Assembly (NCBI GenBank): GCA_913064945.1
Contig: CAJYAN010000009.1
Span: 88,686-152,685, forward strand
Reading direction: 5' to 3'
DNA: 64,000 nucleotides
From: an uncultured Gammaproteobacteria bacterium
GTDB taxonomy: Bacteria > Pseudomonadota > Gammaproteobacteria > UBA6429 > Thiohalophilaceae
The notes beneath the pieces were generated by a model. It did not search any database. It saw nothing but the letters and a program-made list of their open reading frames with translations, and had not been told where the DNA came from. The translations under genes were made by a program, and so were the position numbers. This document shows, piece after piece, positions 39,431 through 47,240 of the stretch (position 1 is the first letter of the stretch; the number at the start of each line of letters is the position of its first letter).

Positions 39431-40786
39431 CTATGCCCCTTGTCCGGTTGTGAGTGCCTCTACAACACGTTCCATATGCATACGCCGAGAACCCTTTATC
39501 AATAATGTGTCATGTTCAGTCAATTCCTGTCTTAAGACGTCGACCATCTCCTGCTGGTGTGCAAACCAGGTCGCGCCTTCGGCAAAGCCATGCACAGCCA
39601 TTTTTGTCATCTCGCCCACAGCAAACAATTTGTCCACCCCTTGCTGTTTGGCCTCGATACCAGCTTGCTCGTGCAACTGAGCGGCGTCATCACCTAACTC
39701 CGCCATATCACCCAAGGCCAGGTAGTGTTTACCGGGAAAATCCATCAACACAGAAAGTCCCGCGCGTAATGAGGCAGGATTAGCGTTATAGGTATCATCA
39801 ATAATCCGACTACCCGCCAGACCTTGTTTTAATTCCAGGCGACCCGCCACCGACTGCATATTCTGCAAACCATTAACAATGACATCAATTTCGATACCGG
39901 CAGCCAGGGCCGTCGTCGTCGCCGCCAGGGCATTCATAACATTGTGCCGTCCCATCAGTGGCAACAGCAGTTCAACAGATTTTTCATTAGTGCGAATATT
40001 TATTTCAAGACCAATATAGGTCGTTTTGTAATCCGCCATGACATCGGCATCTTTTTCCAGACCAAAGGTGATAAATTCCCTGCCTTCACACAGCTCCTGC
40101 CAGACATAGCTATAGTGATCATCAACATTGATAACGGCAACGCCATCGCTGGACAGACCAGAATAGATCTCTCCTTTAGCTTCAGCTACACCTTCCAGAC
40201 TGCCAAAACCCTCCAGGTGGGCTTCACCGGCATTATTAACAAGGGCGACGGTCGGCTGTGTCAGCTGACTGAGGTATTCGATTTCCCCTGAGTGGTTCGC
40301 CCCCATTTCGATGATCGCCACCGTGTGTGTTGCGTCCAGACGAAACAGGGTCAGCGGCACACCAATATCATTGTTCAAATTCCCTTCTGTGCTTAACGGC
40401 TTGCCCTGTTGTGCAAAAATACTCGTCAACATTTCCTTAACCGTGGTCTTACCATTACTACCCGTGACCGCAATCACAGGGATATCAAATTGCTGACGCC
40501 AGGCTGAGGCAAGCTGACCCAGTGCCTTTCGACAATCTTTAACTATCAGACAGGCAACGTCCTGACTGATTTCATGTTCGGAAACGACTGCCACGGCACC
40601 ATTGGCAATTGCCTGATCAATGAATTGATGACCATCAAAATTTGGCCCACGCAAGGCGATAAATAATTGACCTGGCAAGATGCACCGTGTATCGGTACTC
40701 ACTCCCTTGAGCACAAGATCGCCACTCACGCCCTTAATGCCAAGGGCGCTGGCTGCTGCAGTCAGTGTCATTTCAAATCCCGACAT
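39431..40786 (-). CDS. murF: UDP-MurNAc-tripeptide-D-Ala-D-Ala ligase MurF
   Basis: A 451-residue Mur ligase adding the dipeptide made by Ddl. P-loop AVTGSNGKTTVKEMLTS, EMGANHSGEIEYLS, and DDTYNANPASLRAG are characteristic. The start overlaps the murE stop by one base (TGATG), which points to coupled translation. Confidence 0.96.
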   Translation of the reverse strand: MSGFEMTLTAAASALGIKGVSGDLVLKGVSTDTRCILPGQLFIALRGPNFDGHQFIDQAIANGAVAVVSEHEISQDVACLIVKDCRKALGQLASAWRQQFDIPVIAVTGSNGKTTVKEMLTSIFAQQGKPLSTEGNLNNDIGVPLTLFRLDATHTVAIIEMGANHSGEIEYLSQLTQPTVALVNNAGEAHLEGFGSLEGVAEAKGEIYSGLSSDGVAVINVDDHYSYVWQELCEGREFITFGLEKDADVMADYKTTYIGLEINIRTNEKSVELLLPLMGRHNVMNALAATTTALAAGIEIDVIVNGLQNMQSVAGRLELKQGLAGSRIIDDTYNANPASLRAGLSVLMDFPGKHYLALGDMAELGDDAAQLHEQAGIEAKQQGVDKLFAVGEMTKMAVHGFAEGATWFAHQQEMVDVLRQELTEHDTLLIKGSRRMHMERVVEALTTGQGA

Positions 40787-42321
40787 CAGCCTTGCCCCTG
40801 CAGTAGTTCACTAGCGACGCCACAGTCACTAAAGGCATGGCGTTCGTTACCGATAATCTGATAGTCCTCGTGTCCCTTACCCGCGATCAAAATCACATCG
40901 CCGGCCTGTGCTTGTGCAATGGCCGTTGCAATTGCCTGACGGCGATCTGCTATGACGCGAATATGATGACGCTTGTTAATATCAACACCACCAATAATCT
41001 CATCCAGTATTTGTATCGGGTCTTCATGGCGTGGATTATCGTTAGTGATAATACTGACATCGGCAAGTTCACTGGCGAGCCTGCCCATTACCGGCCGTTT
41101 GGCTGTATCACGTTCACCACCACAGCCAAAGATACAATAAAGTTTTCCTCGGGTGTGCTCACGCAGACTACTCAGTGCCTGCTCCAGTGCATCAGGCGTA
41201 TGTGCATAGTCAACAACCACCTGGAAGTTGCAGTTTGAAGAAATAACCTGCATTCGACCCGGTACCGCGGTGATTTTTCCCAGGCGCTGCGTTGCTTCCT
41301 CCAGACGAAGACCATGCTGTAACAGCACGGCCAGTACAGCCAGGACATTGCTGGCATTAAAACGACCTAATAATGGTACCTGTAGAGAAGTATTTCCGGC
41401 GGGTGTTTTTACCTGCATGTGAATGCCGCTGGCAGACAGCTGTATATCGGTTGCAACTATCTGTGGTGAATGTTCACTCTGCAGCCCATAGGTTAATAGA
41501 CTGATGTCACGTGTCTTTAAATGCGTTACCAGAGCGCGACCAAAAGCATCGTCGACATTAATAATACTGTAACGCAAATCAGGCAAGTCAAAGAGTCGCT
41601 GCTTGGCCTCCCCGTAGGCCTGCATGCTGCCATGATAATCAAGATGTTCGTGAGTCAGGTTGGTAAAAATGGCGCCATCAAATTTTATGCCCGCCACACG
41701 ATACTGCACCAGCGCATGTGAAGAGACCTCCATCGCCACATCAGTAACCCCTTGTTGCTGCATCTCAGCCAGCAGCTGGTGACAGGTCAATGCATCGGGG
41801 GTTGTATTCTGGGTGGACTGTAAGTGTCCAATGCGTCCTGTACCCAGCGTTCCCATCAGACCACACGCTTGCTCATGTTCATCGGATAGCACCTGCGCCA
41901 GATAATGACTACAGGAGGTCTTGCCATTCGTACCAGTAACACCAATAACATGCATTTTTTTCGACGGGTGCTGATAAAACCGATCAGCCAGAATGCCAAC
42001 CAGGCGGAATAATTGTTTCACCGCAATAATGGGAACAAGGTGACCATTTACCCCTACCCTGTATGTCACCGGCACAGGTGAAACCGTCGTCGCTGCCTGC
42101 CATAATACGGCTACCGCCCCTTTTGCAACGGCCTCGTCTATAAAGTCCATGGCATCGACACGATGTCCCTGCAGGGCAATAAAAACATCTCCGCTACGCA
42201 CGGTCCGGCTATCAAGTACCAAACGACTTAGTTCACGATCCGCCTCTGCCGGGATCGCTAGTATACCGGCGCATAATTTTCGCAGTGTAAAACCTTGCTG
42301 ACCCATCGGTGCCGTCATCAT
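40786..42321 (-). CDS. murE: UDP-MurNAc-L-Ala-D-Glu:meso-diaminopimelate ligase MurE
   Basis: A 511-residue Mur ligase. P-loop GVTGTNGKTSCSHYLA, EVSSHALVQYRV, and DNPRHEDP, the DNPR motif that selects meso-diaminopimelate rather than lysine, so the wall is of the Gram-negative type. Start overlaps the ftsI stop by four bases. Confidence 0.97.
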   Translation of the reverse strand: MMTAPMGQQGFTLRKLCAGILAIPAEADRELSRLVLDSRTVRSGDVFIALQGHRVDAMDFIDEAVAKGAVAVLWQAATTVSPVPVTYRVGVNGHLVPIIAVKQLFRLVGILADRFYQHPSKKMHVIGVTGTNGKTSCSHYLAQVLSDEHEQACGLMGTLGTGRIGHLQSTQNTTPDALTCHQLLAEMQQQGVTDVAMEVSSHALVQYRVAGIKFDGAIFTNLTHEHLDYHGSMQAYGEAKQRLFDLPDLRYSIINVDDAFGRALVTHLKTRDISLLTYGLQSEHSPQIVATDIQLSASGIHMQVKTPAGNTSLQVPLLGRFNASNVLAVLAVLLQHGLRLEEATQRLGKITAVPGRMQVISSNCNFQVVVDYAHTPDALEQALSSLREHTRGKLYCIFGCGGERDTAKRPVMGRLASELADVSIITNDNPRHEDPIQILDEIIGGVDINKRHHIRVIADRRQAIATAIAQAQAGDVILIAGKGHEDYQIIGNERHAFSDCGVASELLQGQG

Positions 42322-44030
42322 AAATGCGCCTCCGCTACAGCCATCTGCCAGCGATCAGGGGTCGTCACATCCGGCGCGATATCAAACAGACGCAAGGCAC
42401 CTGACATGACGCGTGAAAATACTGGTGCCGCGACCAGTCCGCCATAAAAAGCCTTACCACGGGGTTCATTGATGATGACCACCATAACGAAGCGTGGATT
42501 CACTGCCGGCGCCATACCGGCAAACAGGGCTTGATAGCGATCATCACTGTACTGGCCATTGACCAGCTTTTTGACGGTGCCTGTTTTACCCGCCACACGA
42601 TAACCTTCGACACTGGCCTTAAAGGCGGTACCATCGTGGCTGACAACCGACTCCAGCATAGTACGAATTGCCGTGGCAGTTTTCGTTTTAATAATACGCT
42701 GTCCCACAACAGGATGTTGCTGACGAACAAATGAAATCGGTTTTAGATAACCGCCATTGGCCAGCACACAATAGGCCCGCGCCAATTGTAATGGCGTGAC
42801 CGACAGACCATAACCAAACGACATCGTCGCCTGCTCAATAGGACGCCAGTGTGGCGAGGTATTAACGATGCCACTGGCTTCGCCCGGGAAACCACTACCG
42901 GTGATCTCACCAAAGCCAAAGGCTTCCTGCATGTGCAACAGGGTATTCTCCGGCAACGACAGCGCCATTTTGCTGGCACCGACATTACTGGATTTTTGCA
43001 ACAAGGTCGTTATATCGATCAAGCCATAATTATGTGCATCACGAACCAAGTTTCTGCCAACTTTTAAAAAGCCGGGGCTGGTATTAATCATACTGTCTGC
43101 GGTATACCTGCCCGACTCCAGACCTGCCGCTACGGTAAACGGTTTCATGGTTGAGCCGGGCTCAAGCACATCCGTTACGGCGCGATTGCGAAAACTCGAT
43201 GCCTTGAGTCCTTTACGCGTATTTGGGTTGTAGGAAGGCTGATTAACCATTGCCAGCACTTCACCCGTATGAACATCGAGGATAACGACAGAACCTGATT
43301 TTGCCTTATTTTTAAAGACCGCCTTTTTGAGTTCACGATAGGCGAGATACTGCAAACGACGATCGATACTTAGGGTTAGATTTTTCCCGGGCTGTGGCTT
43401 TTGCAACAGTTCTACGTGTTGAATAACCCGCCCCAGGCGATCTTTAATGACTCGCTGTTTTCCAGGCGTACCGTGCAACCAGTTCTCATAAGCCAGTTCC
43501 AGGCCTTCCTGTCCCTGATCGTCAACGTTCGTAAAACCGACAACATGCGCGGCAACTTCACCCATAGGATAATAACGTCGATACTCTCGTAACAGTGAGA
43601 CACCCGGTATCTTTAACGCCATGACTTTCTGTCCCAGCATCGGACTGATCTGTCGTTTGAGAAAAACAAACTCCTTATCCTGCTTTTGAGCAACAAGGCG
43701 TCGCATATCCGCCATATTCAAGCCCAGTTCTTTTGCCAGCGGTGACCATTGAGATTGTGCCGTCATAAATGTCTGCGGCTGTATCCAGACGGAATCAACG
43801 GGTGTACTGATGGCCAACGGCTCACCCTGACGGTCGGTAATCATGCCGCGATGTGCCATGACTGGCTCAACCCGCAGGGCACGGGCATCACCCTGATCCT
43901 GTAGAAAATCCTTACGCAAGACCTGCAGGTCAAAGGCGCGGCCAATCAGTACCAGGGCACTACCTACCAGTACGGTAATGACAACCCCAATTCTGAAGGC
44001 GCTTGTCGGATTGTGAACCTTTTCTTTCAT
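42318..44030 (-). CDS. ftsI: Septal transpeptidase FtsI (PBP3)
   Basis: A 570-residue class B penicillin-binding protein: one N-terminal membrane helix, a pedestal domain (HRGMITDRQGEPLAIS), and the transpeptidase domain with catalytic Ser in EPGSTMKPFT, SSN in KSSNVGASK and KTG in AGKTGTVKKL. Works with FtsW. Start overlaps the ftsL stop. Confidence 0.97.
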   Translation of the reverse strand: MKEKVHNPTSAFRIGVVITVLVGSALVLIGRAFDLQVLRKDFLQDQGDARALRVEPVMAHRGMITDRQGEPLAISTPVDSVWIQPQTFMTAQSQWSPLAKELGLNMADMRRLVAQKQDKEFVFLKRQISPMLGQKVMALKIPGVSLLREYRRYYPMGEVAAHVVGFTNVDDQGQEGLELAYENWLHGTPGKQRVIKDRLGRVIQHVELLQKPQPGKNLTLSIDRRLQYLAYRELKKAVFKNKAKSGSVVILDVHTGEVLAMVNQPSYNPNTRKGLKASSFRNRAVTDVLEPGSTMKPFTVAAGLESGRYTADSMINTSPGFLKVGRNLVRDAHNYGLIDITTLLQKSSNVGASKMALSLPENTLLHMQEAFGFGEITGSGFPGEASGIVNTSPHWRPIEQATMSFGYGLSVTPLQLARAYCVLANGGYLKPISFVRQQHPVVGQRIIKTKTATAIRTMLESVVSHDGTAFKASVEGYRVAGKTGTVKKLVNGQYSDDRYQALFAGMAPAVNPRFVMVVIINEPRGKAFYGGLVAAPVFSRVMSGALRLFDIAPDVTTPDRWQMAVAEAHL

Positions 44031-44293
44031 GGTTTGATAATCACTACTTTATCTTGCGGCACATTGACCATTCCCAGGCGTTTTCTTGCCAGGTCTTCAA
44101 TCCGACTCTGTGTTGCCCAGGTACTTTGTTCCAGTTGCAACTGTCCCCATTCAATATCCATTTCATCACGTTGTTTTTGCAGACTTTCCAGCTTAACAAA
44201 GTACTTACGATTTTCGTGTTTGACATACACAACCGATAATGCTGAAAACATTACCAATAACGTCAAGATAGCGGGGAATAAATACACCTTCAT
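44027..44293 (-). CDS. ftsL: Cell division protein FtsL
   Basis: An 88-residue bitopic protein: membrane helix at about residues 5-24 (LFPAILTLLVMFSALSVVYV) followed by a coiled-coil heptad region (KLESLQKQRDEMDIEWGQL) that pairs with FtsB. The position between rsmH and ftsI, with four-base overlaps at both ends, settles the identity of this poorly conserved protein. Confidence 0.93.
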   Translation of the reverse strand: MKVYLFPAILTLLVMFSALSVVYVKHENRKYFVKLESLQKQRDEMDIEWGQLQLEQSTWATQSRIEDLARKRLGMVNVPQDKVVIIKP

Positions 44294-45231
44294 GCTATCC
44301 GCTCCGCTACCCGCAACACGGCGCTGCGGGCACGCACATTCTGTTTAATTTCGGCATCACTGGCATGGTGTGCTTTGCCGACTGCCTTCAACTTTGGCTG
44401 AAGTTGTATATGGGTAATGGGTAAGTCGGGTGGAAAGTCATCACCGCGACTCTGTTCACGGATAAAACGTTTAATTAAACGGTCTTCCAGTGAGTGAAAA
44501 CTTATGACAACCAGACGGCCACCTGGCGCCAGCAAATCGATAACCTGTGTGAGAGTTGCCTTGATATCATCAAGTTCCTGATTAATAAAAATCCGGATTG
44601 CCTGAAAACTGCGCGTGGCCGGGTCCTTGCCCTTCTCATGCCTGGGATTGGCCGCTGCAATAATCGTCGCCAGGCGTTGCGTGGTATCAATAGGTGCCTG
44701 CTCGCGCTCACGCACAATGGCATTGGCAATACGTTTGGCAAAACGTTCTTCACCATACTCTCTTAATACTTGCGTAATCTCTCTGGCCTCGGCCTGAGCC
44801 AGCCATTCGGCAGCACTCATCCCGGCCGCCGTATTCATACGCATATCCAGAGGACCACTTTGTTTAAAACTAAAACCACGCTGCGGGTCATCCAATTGCG
44901 GGGATGAAACCCCCAGGTCCAGCAGAATGCCGGAGACTTTACCTTGCCATTCCAGTTCTCGAACTACTTTGCGCATGTCCGTGAATGAACCGTGATGTAG
45001 TGATACGCGTGCATCCGTGGCGATACCCTGTTCGGCGTACTGAATCGCCTGCGGATCCTTGTCCATCAATAACAGACGGCCACTATCTGAGAGCCTTTCT
45101 AAGATGGCACTGGCGTGACCGCCTCGACCCAGGGTACCGTCGATATAAAAACCGTCTGACTGAATATTCAGTCCGCTCAAGGCTTCCTCCAGCATAACCG
45201 GATGATGTTGGTTGTGTTGCGTCATGGCCAT
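44290..45231 (-). CDS. rsmH: 16S rRNA m4C1402 methyltransferase RsmH
   Basis: A 313-residue methyltransferase (formerly MraW). HHPVMLEEALSGL at the start, the SAM motif DGTLGRGGHASAIL, GILLDLGVSSPQLDDPQRG and SFHSLEDRLIKRFI. ATG directly follows the mraZ stop codon, the standard mraZ-rsmH start of the dcw cluster. Confidence 0.97.
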   Translation of the reverse strand: MAMTQHNQHHPVMLEEALSGLNIQSDGFYIDGTLGRGGHASAILERLSDSGRLLLMDKDPQAIQYAEQGIATDARVSLHHGSFTDMRKVVRELEWQGKVSGILLDLGVSSPQLDDPQRGFSFKQSGPLDMRMNTAAGMSAAEWLAQAEAREITQVLREYGEERFAKRIANAIVREREQAPIDTTQRLATIIAAANPRHEKGKDPATRSFQAIRIFINQELDDIKATLTQVIDLLAPGGRLVVISFHSLEDRLIKRFIREQSRGDDFPPDLPITHIQLQPKLKAVGKAHHASDAEIKQNVRARSAVLRVAERIA

Positions 45232-45693
45232 TTACAGTGACAGGGTTTCCAGCTCTGTCGGCAGCTCCAGGTCATCACCATCTACTTCGTTCAACCAGGC
45301 ATCGCGGCGTTCATTCCAGGTGACCTCATCCCATAATTCAAATTTGTTGCCCTGGCCGATCAGTACGGCACGGCGGTCCAGCGAGGCAAATTCACGCAAG
45401 GGTGGCGGCACCAGGATTCGACCATTGCTATCCAGCTCACACTCCGTGGCGTGACCTATTAATAAGCGTTGCAGGCGGCGGGCCTGCTTATTCAGGGTGG
45501 GGAGTTTGACCAGTTTGCGCTCTATAATCTCCCATTCTGGGAGAGGGTATAGAAGGAGACAGTGATCGCGATCGACCGTGACGACCATCTGGCCCGCACT
45601 GTGAGTAAGTAGTTGCTCACGGTAGCGCGTAGGCATGGCCATGCGCCCCTTGGCATCCAACGTCAGCGAATTCACGCCTCGATACAAACTCAT
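45232..45693 (-). CDS. mraZ: Transcriptional regulator MraZ
   Basis: About 153 residues with the two SpoVT-AbrB-like repeats of MraZ: YRGVNSLTLDAKGRMAMP and then the second copy around ECELDSNGRILVPPPLREF. Represses the dcw operon by binding repeated TGGG-type boxes in front of its own gene. I start at ATG 45693 because homologues begin at this point; the frame stays open upstream to 45789 but overlaps the promoter. Confidence 0.95.
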   Translation of the reverse strand: MSLYRGVNSLTLDAKGRMAMPTRYREQLLTHSAGQMVVTVDRDHCLLLYPLPEWEIIERKLVKLPTLNKQARRLQRLLIGHATECELDSNGRILVPPPLREFASLDRRAVLIGQGNKFELWDEVTWNERRDAWLNEVDGDDLELPTELETLSL

Positions 45694-45710
45694 TCTCCCG
45701 GGTGTCTGGA

Positions 45711-45735
45711 TCCACAAAATCCCACTTTGATCCAC
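45711..45735 (-). promoter_or_regulatory. MraZ operator: three 10-base-spaced boxes
   Basis: On the minus strand GTGGA, GTGGG and GTGGA occur at exact ten-base steps (plus-strand CCAC at 45712, 45722 and 45732). MraZ of E. coli binds TGGGN boxes with five-base spacers, giving the same period of ten. They sit between the promoter and the mraZ start codon, as expected for autorepression. Confidence 0.72.
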
Positions 45736-45744
45736 TTCTCGTAC

Positions 45745-45773
45745 ACTATAGGTAGCAAAGGCAAACACGTCAA
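45745..45773 (-). promoter_or_regulatory. Pmra, promoter of the dcw cluster
   Basis: TTGACG (45773-45768), a 17-base spacer and TATAGT (45750-45745) on the minus strand; each hexamer matches five of six consensus bases. Transcription should begin near 45738, just in front of the MraZ boxes and about 45 bases before the mraZ ATG. This is the best sigma70-type promoter I found in the window. Confidence 0.72.
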
Positions 45774-45905
45774 GAGAATTAGCGCACAAATTTCTTTGTA
45801 GACAGTAACTTAGCGCACTTTTAGAGATATTAAAGCAGAATTATTGATGAAGGGAAATGGCTATTTTTCAGTCTATTAATGCGTTAACTTAAAGTAAAGT
45901 ATTAA

Positions 45906-46306
45906 GATGGAGTCGGCCGATAAGCCGGGTTCTGTCGAGGACAATCATTCATCTGGGATATGCGTCACCGCATACCTCAAGCGACCTACCCGGGAGCAGC
46001 GCGGGCCGCGCCATTGCTCCCCTATTTGGTCTTGCTCCGAGTGGGGTTTTCCATCGCCGTCGCGTGTTGCCACCGACGCGGTGCGCTCTTACCGCACCAT
46101 TTCACCCTTACCGGTCCCGAAGGACTTAGGCGGTATACTTTCTGCTGCACTTTCCGTCGACTCACGCCGCCCAGGTGTTACCTGGCACTCTGCCCTGTGG
46201 AGCCCGGACTTTCCTCCAGGAAATGGGCTCGGAGTCAATTTTTCCCGACTCAATAGCCGAAATTGACTCCGAGCCCATTTCCCAGCGATTGCCTGGCCGA
46301 CTCCGA
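45906..46306 (-). ncRNA. rnpB: RNase P RNA (M1 RNA, class A) with enlarged P3
   Basis: Catalytic RNA that trims tRNA 5' leaders. On the minus strand the outer helix P1 is perfect: GGAGTCGGCC (46304-46295) pairs with GGCCGACTCC (45918-45909). GGCAATC/GATTGTC forms P2; GAGGAAAGTCCGGGCTCC is the invariant P4 5' strand, and the 3' end reads ACAGAACCCGGCTTATCGG as in all bacterial RNase P RNAs. The P3 hairpin is replaced or extended by a perfect 23-bp inverted repeat (see separate entry). The gene lies between rsmI and mraZ, a known pseudomonad-like order. Ends are set from P1, so a few bases are uncertain. Confidence 0.96.
46219..46282. repeat. REP-like 23-bp palindrome in RNase P helix P3
   Basis: Bases 46219-46241 and 46260-46282 are perfect reverse complements (23 bp) around an 18-base loop; the core is GGGCTCGGAGTCAATTT. 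From memory, palindromes with GGGTC(A/G)GAGTCAATTT-type arms are frequent extragenic repeats in gammaproteobacteria that also carry REP-associated tyrosine transposases; I cannot confirm that here. The hairpin occupies the place of P3 in the RNase P RNA, between P2 and P4. Confidence 0.75.
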
Positions 46307-46312
46307 GGCGCA

Positions 46313-46318
46313 AGTCTA
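46313..46318 (-). promoter_or_regulatory. Possible -10 element of rnpB
   Basis: TAGACT on the minus strand ends seven bases before the predicted first base of the P1 helix, the right place for a -10 element. No good -35 is visible. The rsmI coding region ends only about 25 bases upstream. Confidence 0.3.
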
Positions 46319-46342
46319 CCGGCCCCGGCGTGTCACTGCCAG

Positions 46343-47194
46343 CTATTTGGCATTTTTACCTAATATATAGAGTGCCTGCTTATACAATGCATTCTTCTTA
46401 CCGCCGGTGATTTCCGCCGCCAGCGCCGCCGCCTCCTTTACTGGCAGGGACTTGAGCAAGATGCTAAGCACTCGCTCGACCTCGGCAGCCTCCGGCCCAC
46501 TGGCCTCGGCCCCATGGATGATCAGAACGATTTCACCCCGGGACTGATTTTTGTCCTGCTCTACCCAGAGCAGCATTTCCTGTAACGTGGCCTGTTTCAG
46601 GGTTTCGAAGGTCTTGCTCAACTCCCGCGCCAGCACGACCACGCGTTCACCGCCAAACGCCGCGATCATATCTACCAGGGTTTCGATGAGGCGATGGGGT
46701 GATTCATAAAACACCAGCGTACGCGTATCCGCCTGCAGGTTTTCCAGGCGAGACTTCCGCGCCTGCATTTTGCTGGGCAAAAAACCCTCAAAGATAAAGC
46801 GATCTGTTGGCAGCCCCGATGCCGACAGAGCGGTAATCACGGCACTGGGGCCGGGGATTGGAGAAACCCGGATACCCCGGGCATGTGCCGCGCTCACCAG
46901 GGGGTAGCCAGGGTCACTAATCAGCGGGGTACCGGCGTCCGAAATGAGGGCTATCGAATCCCCCGCCAGCAACCGGGCCAACAACTTTTCACTGGCCACC
47001 TTTTCATTATGTTCGTGGTAGGCGATCATAGGGGTTTGAATCCCGAAGTGACTGAGCAGCTTATTGCTATGGCGTGTGTCCTCAACCGCAATCAGGCTAA
47101 CCTGAGTTAACACTTCCTGAGCACGCTGTGACCAATCCCCTAGATTACCGATGGGCGTTGCGACAATATATAAAGTGCCTGGAGCGTTTGACAC
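46343..47194 (-). CDS. rsmI: 16S rRNA 2'-O-methyltransferase RsmI (C1402)
   Basis: About 283 residues of the tetrapyrrole-methylase fold: GTLYIVATPIGNLGD, EDTRHSNKLLSHFGI, ISDAGTPLISDPGYPLV and PGPSAVITALSASGLP. With RsmH it makes m4Cm1402 in 16S rRNA; both genes lie here on the same strand. I chose the GTG at 47194, preceded by GGGGAGG at a seven-base distance; the longer frame to 47332 would run into divergent lpoA. Confidence 0.95.
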   Translation of the reverse strand: MSNAPGTLYIVATPIGNLGDWSQRAQEVLTQVSLIAVEDTRHSNKLLSHFGIQTPMIAYHEHNEKVASEKLLARLLAGDSIALISDAGTPLISDPGYPLVSAAHARGIRVSPIPGPSAVITALSASGLPTDRFIFEGFLPSKMQARKSRLENLQADTRTLVFYESPHRLIETLVDMIAAFGGERVVVLARELSKTFETLKQATLQEMLLWVEQDKNQSRGEIVLIIHGAEASGPEAAEVERVLSILLKSLPVKEAAALAAEITGGKKNALYKQALYILGKNAK

Positions 47195-47240
47195 CGTTGA
47201 TTCCTCCCCAGATACTTGAACCCTGGAAAATTGAAAATTG

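Noticed and set aside
45907..46266. Open frame of 119 codons on the plus strand
   Set aside because: It is the antisense of the RNase P RNA gene; its product has no family match and the DNA conservation is explained by the RNA.
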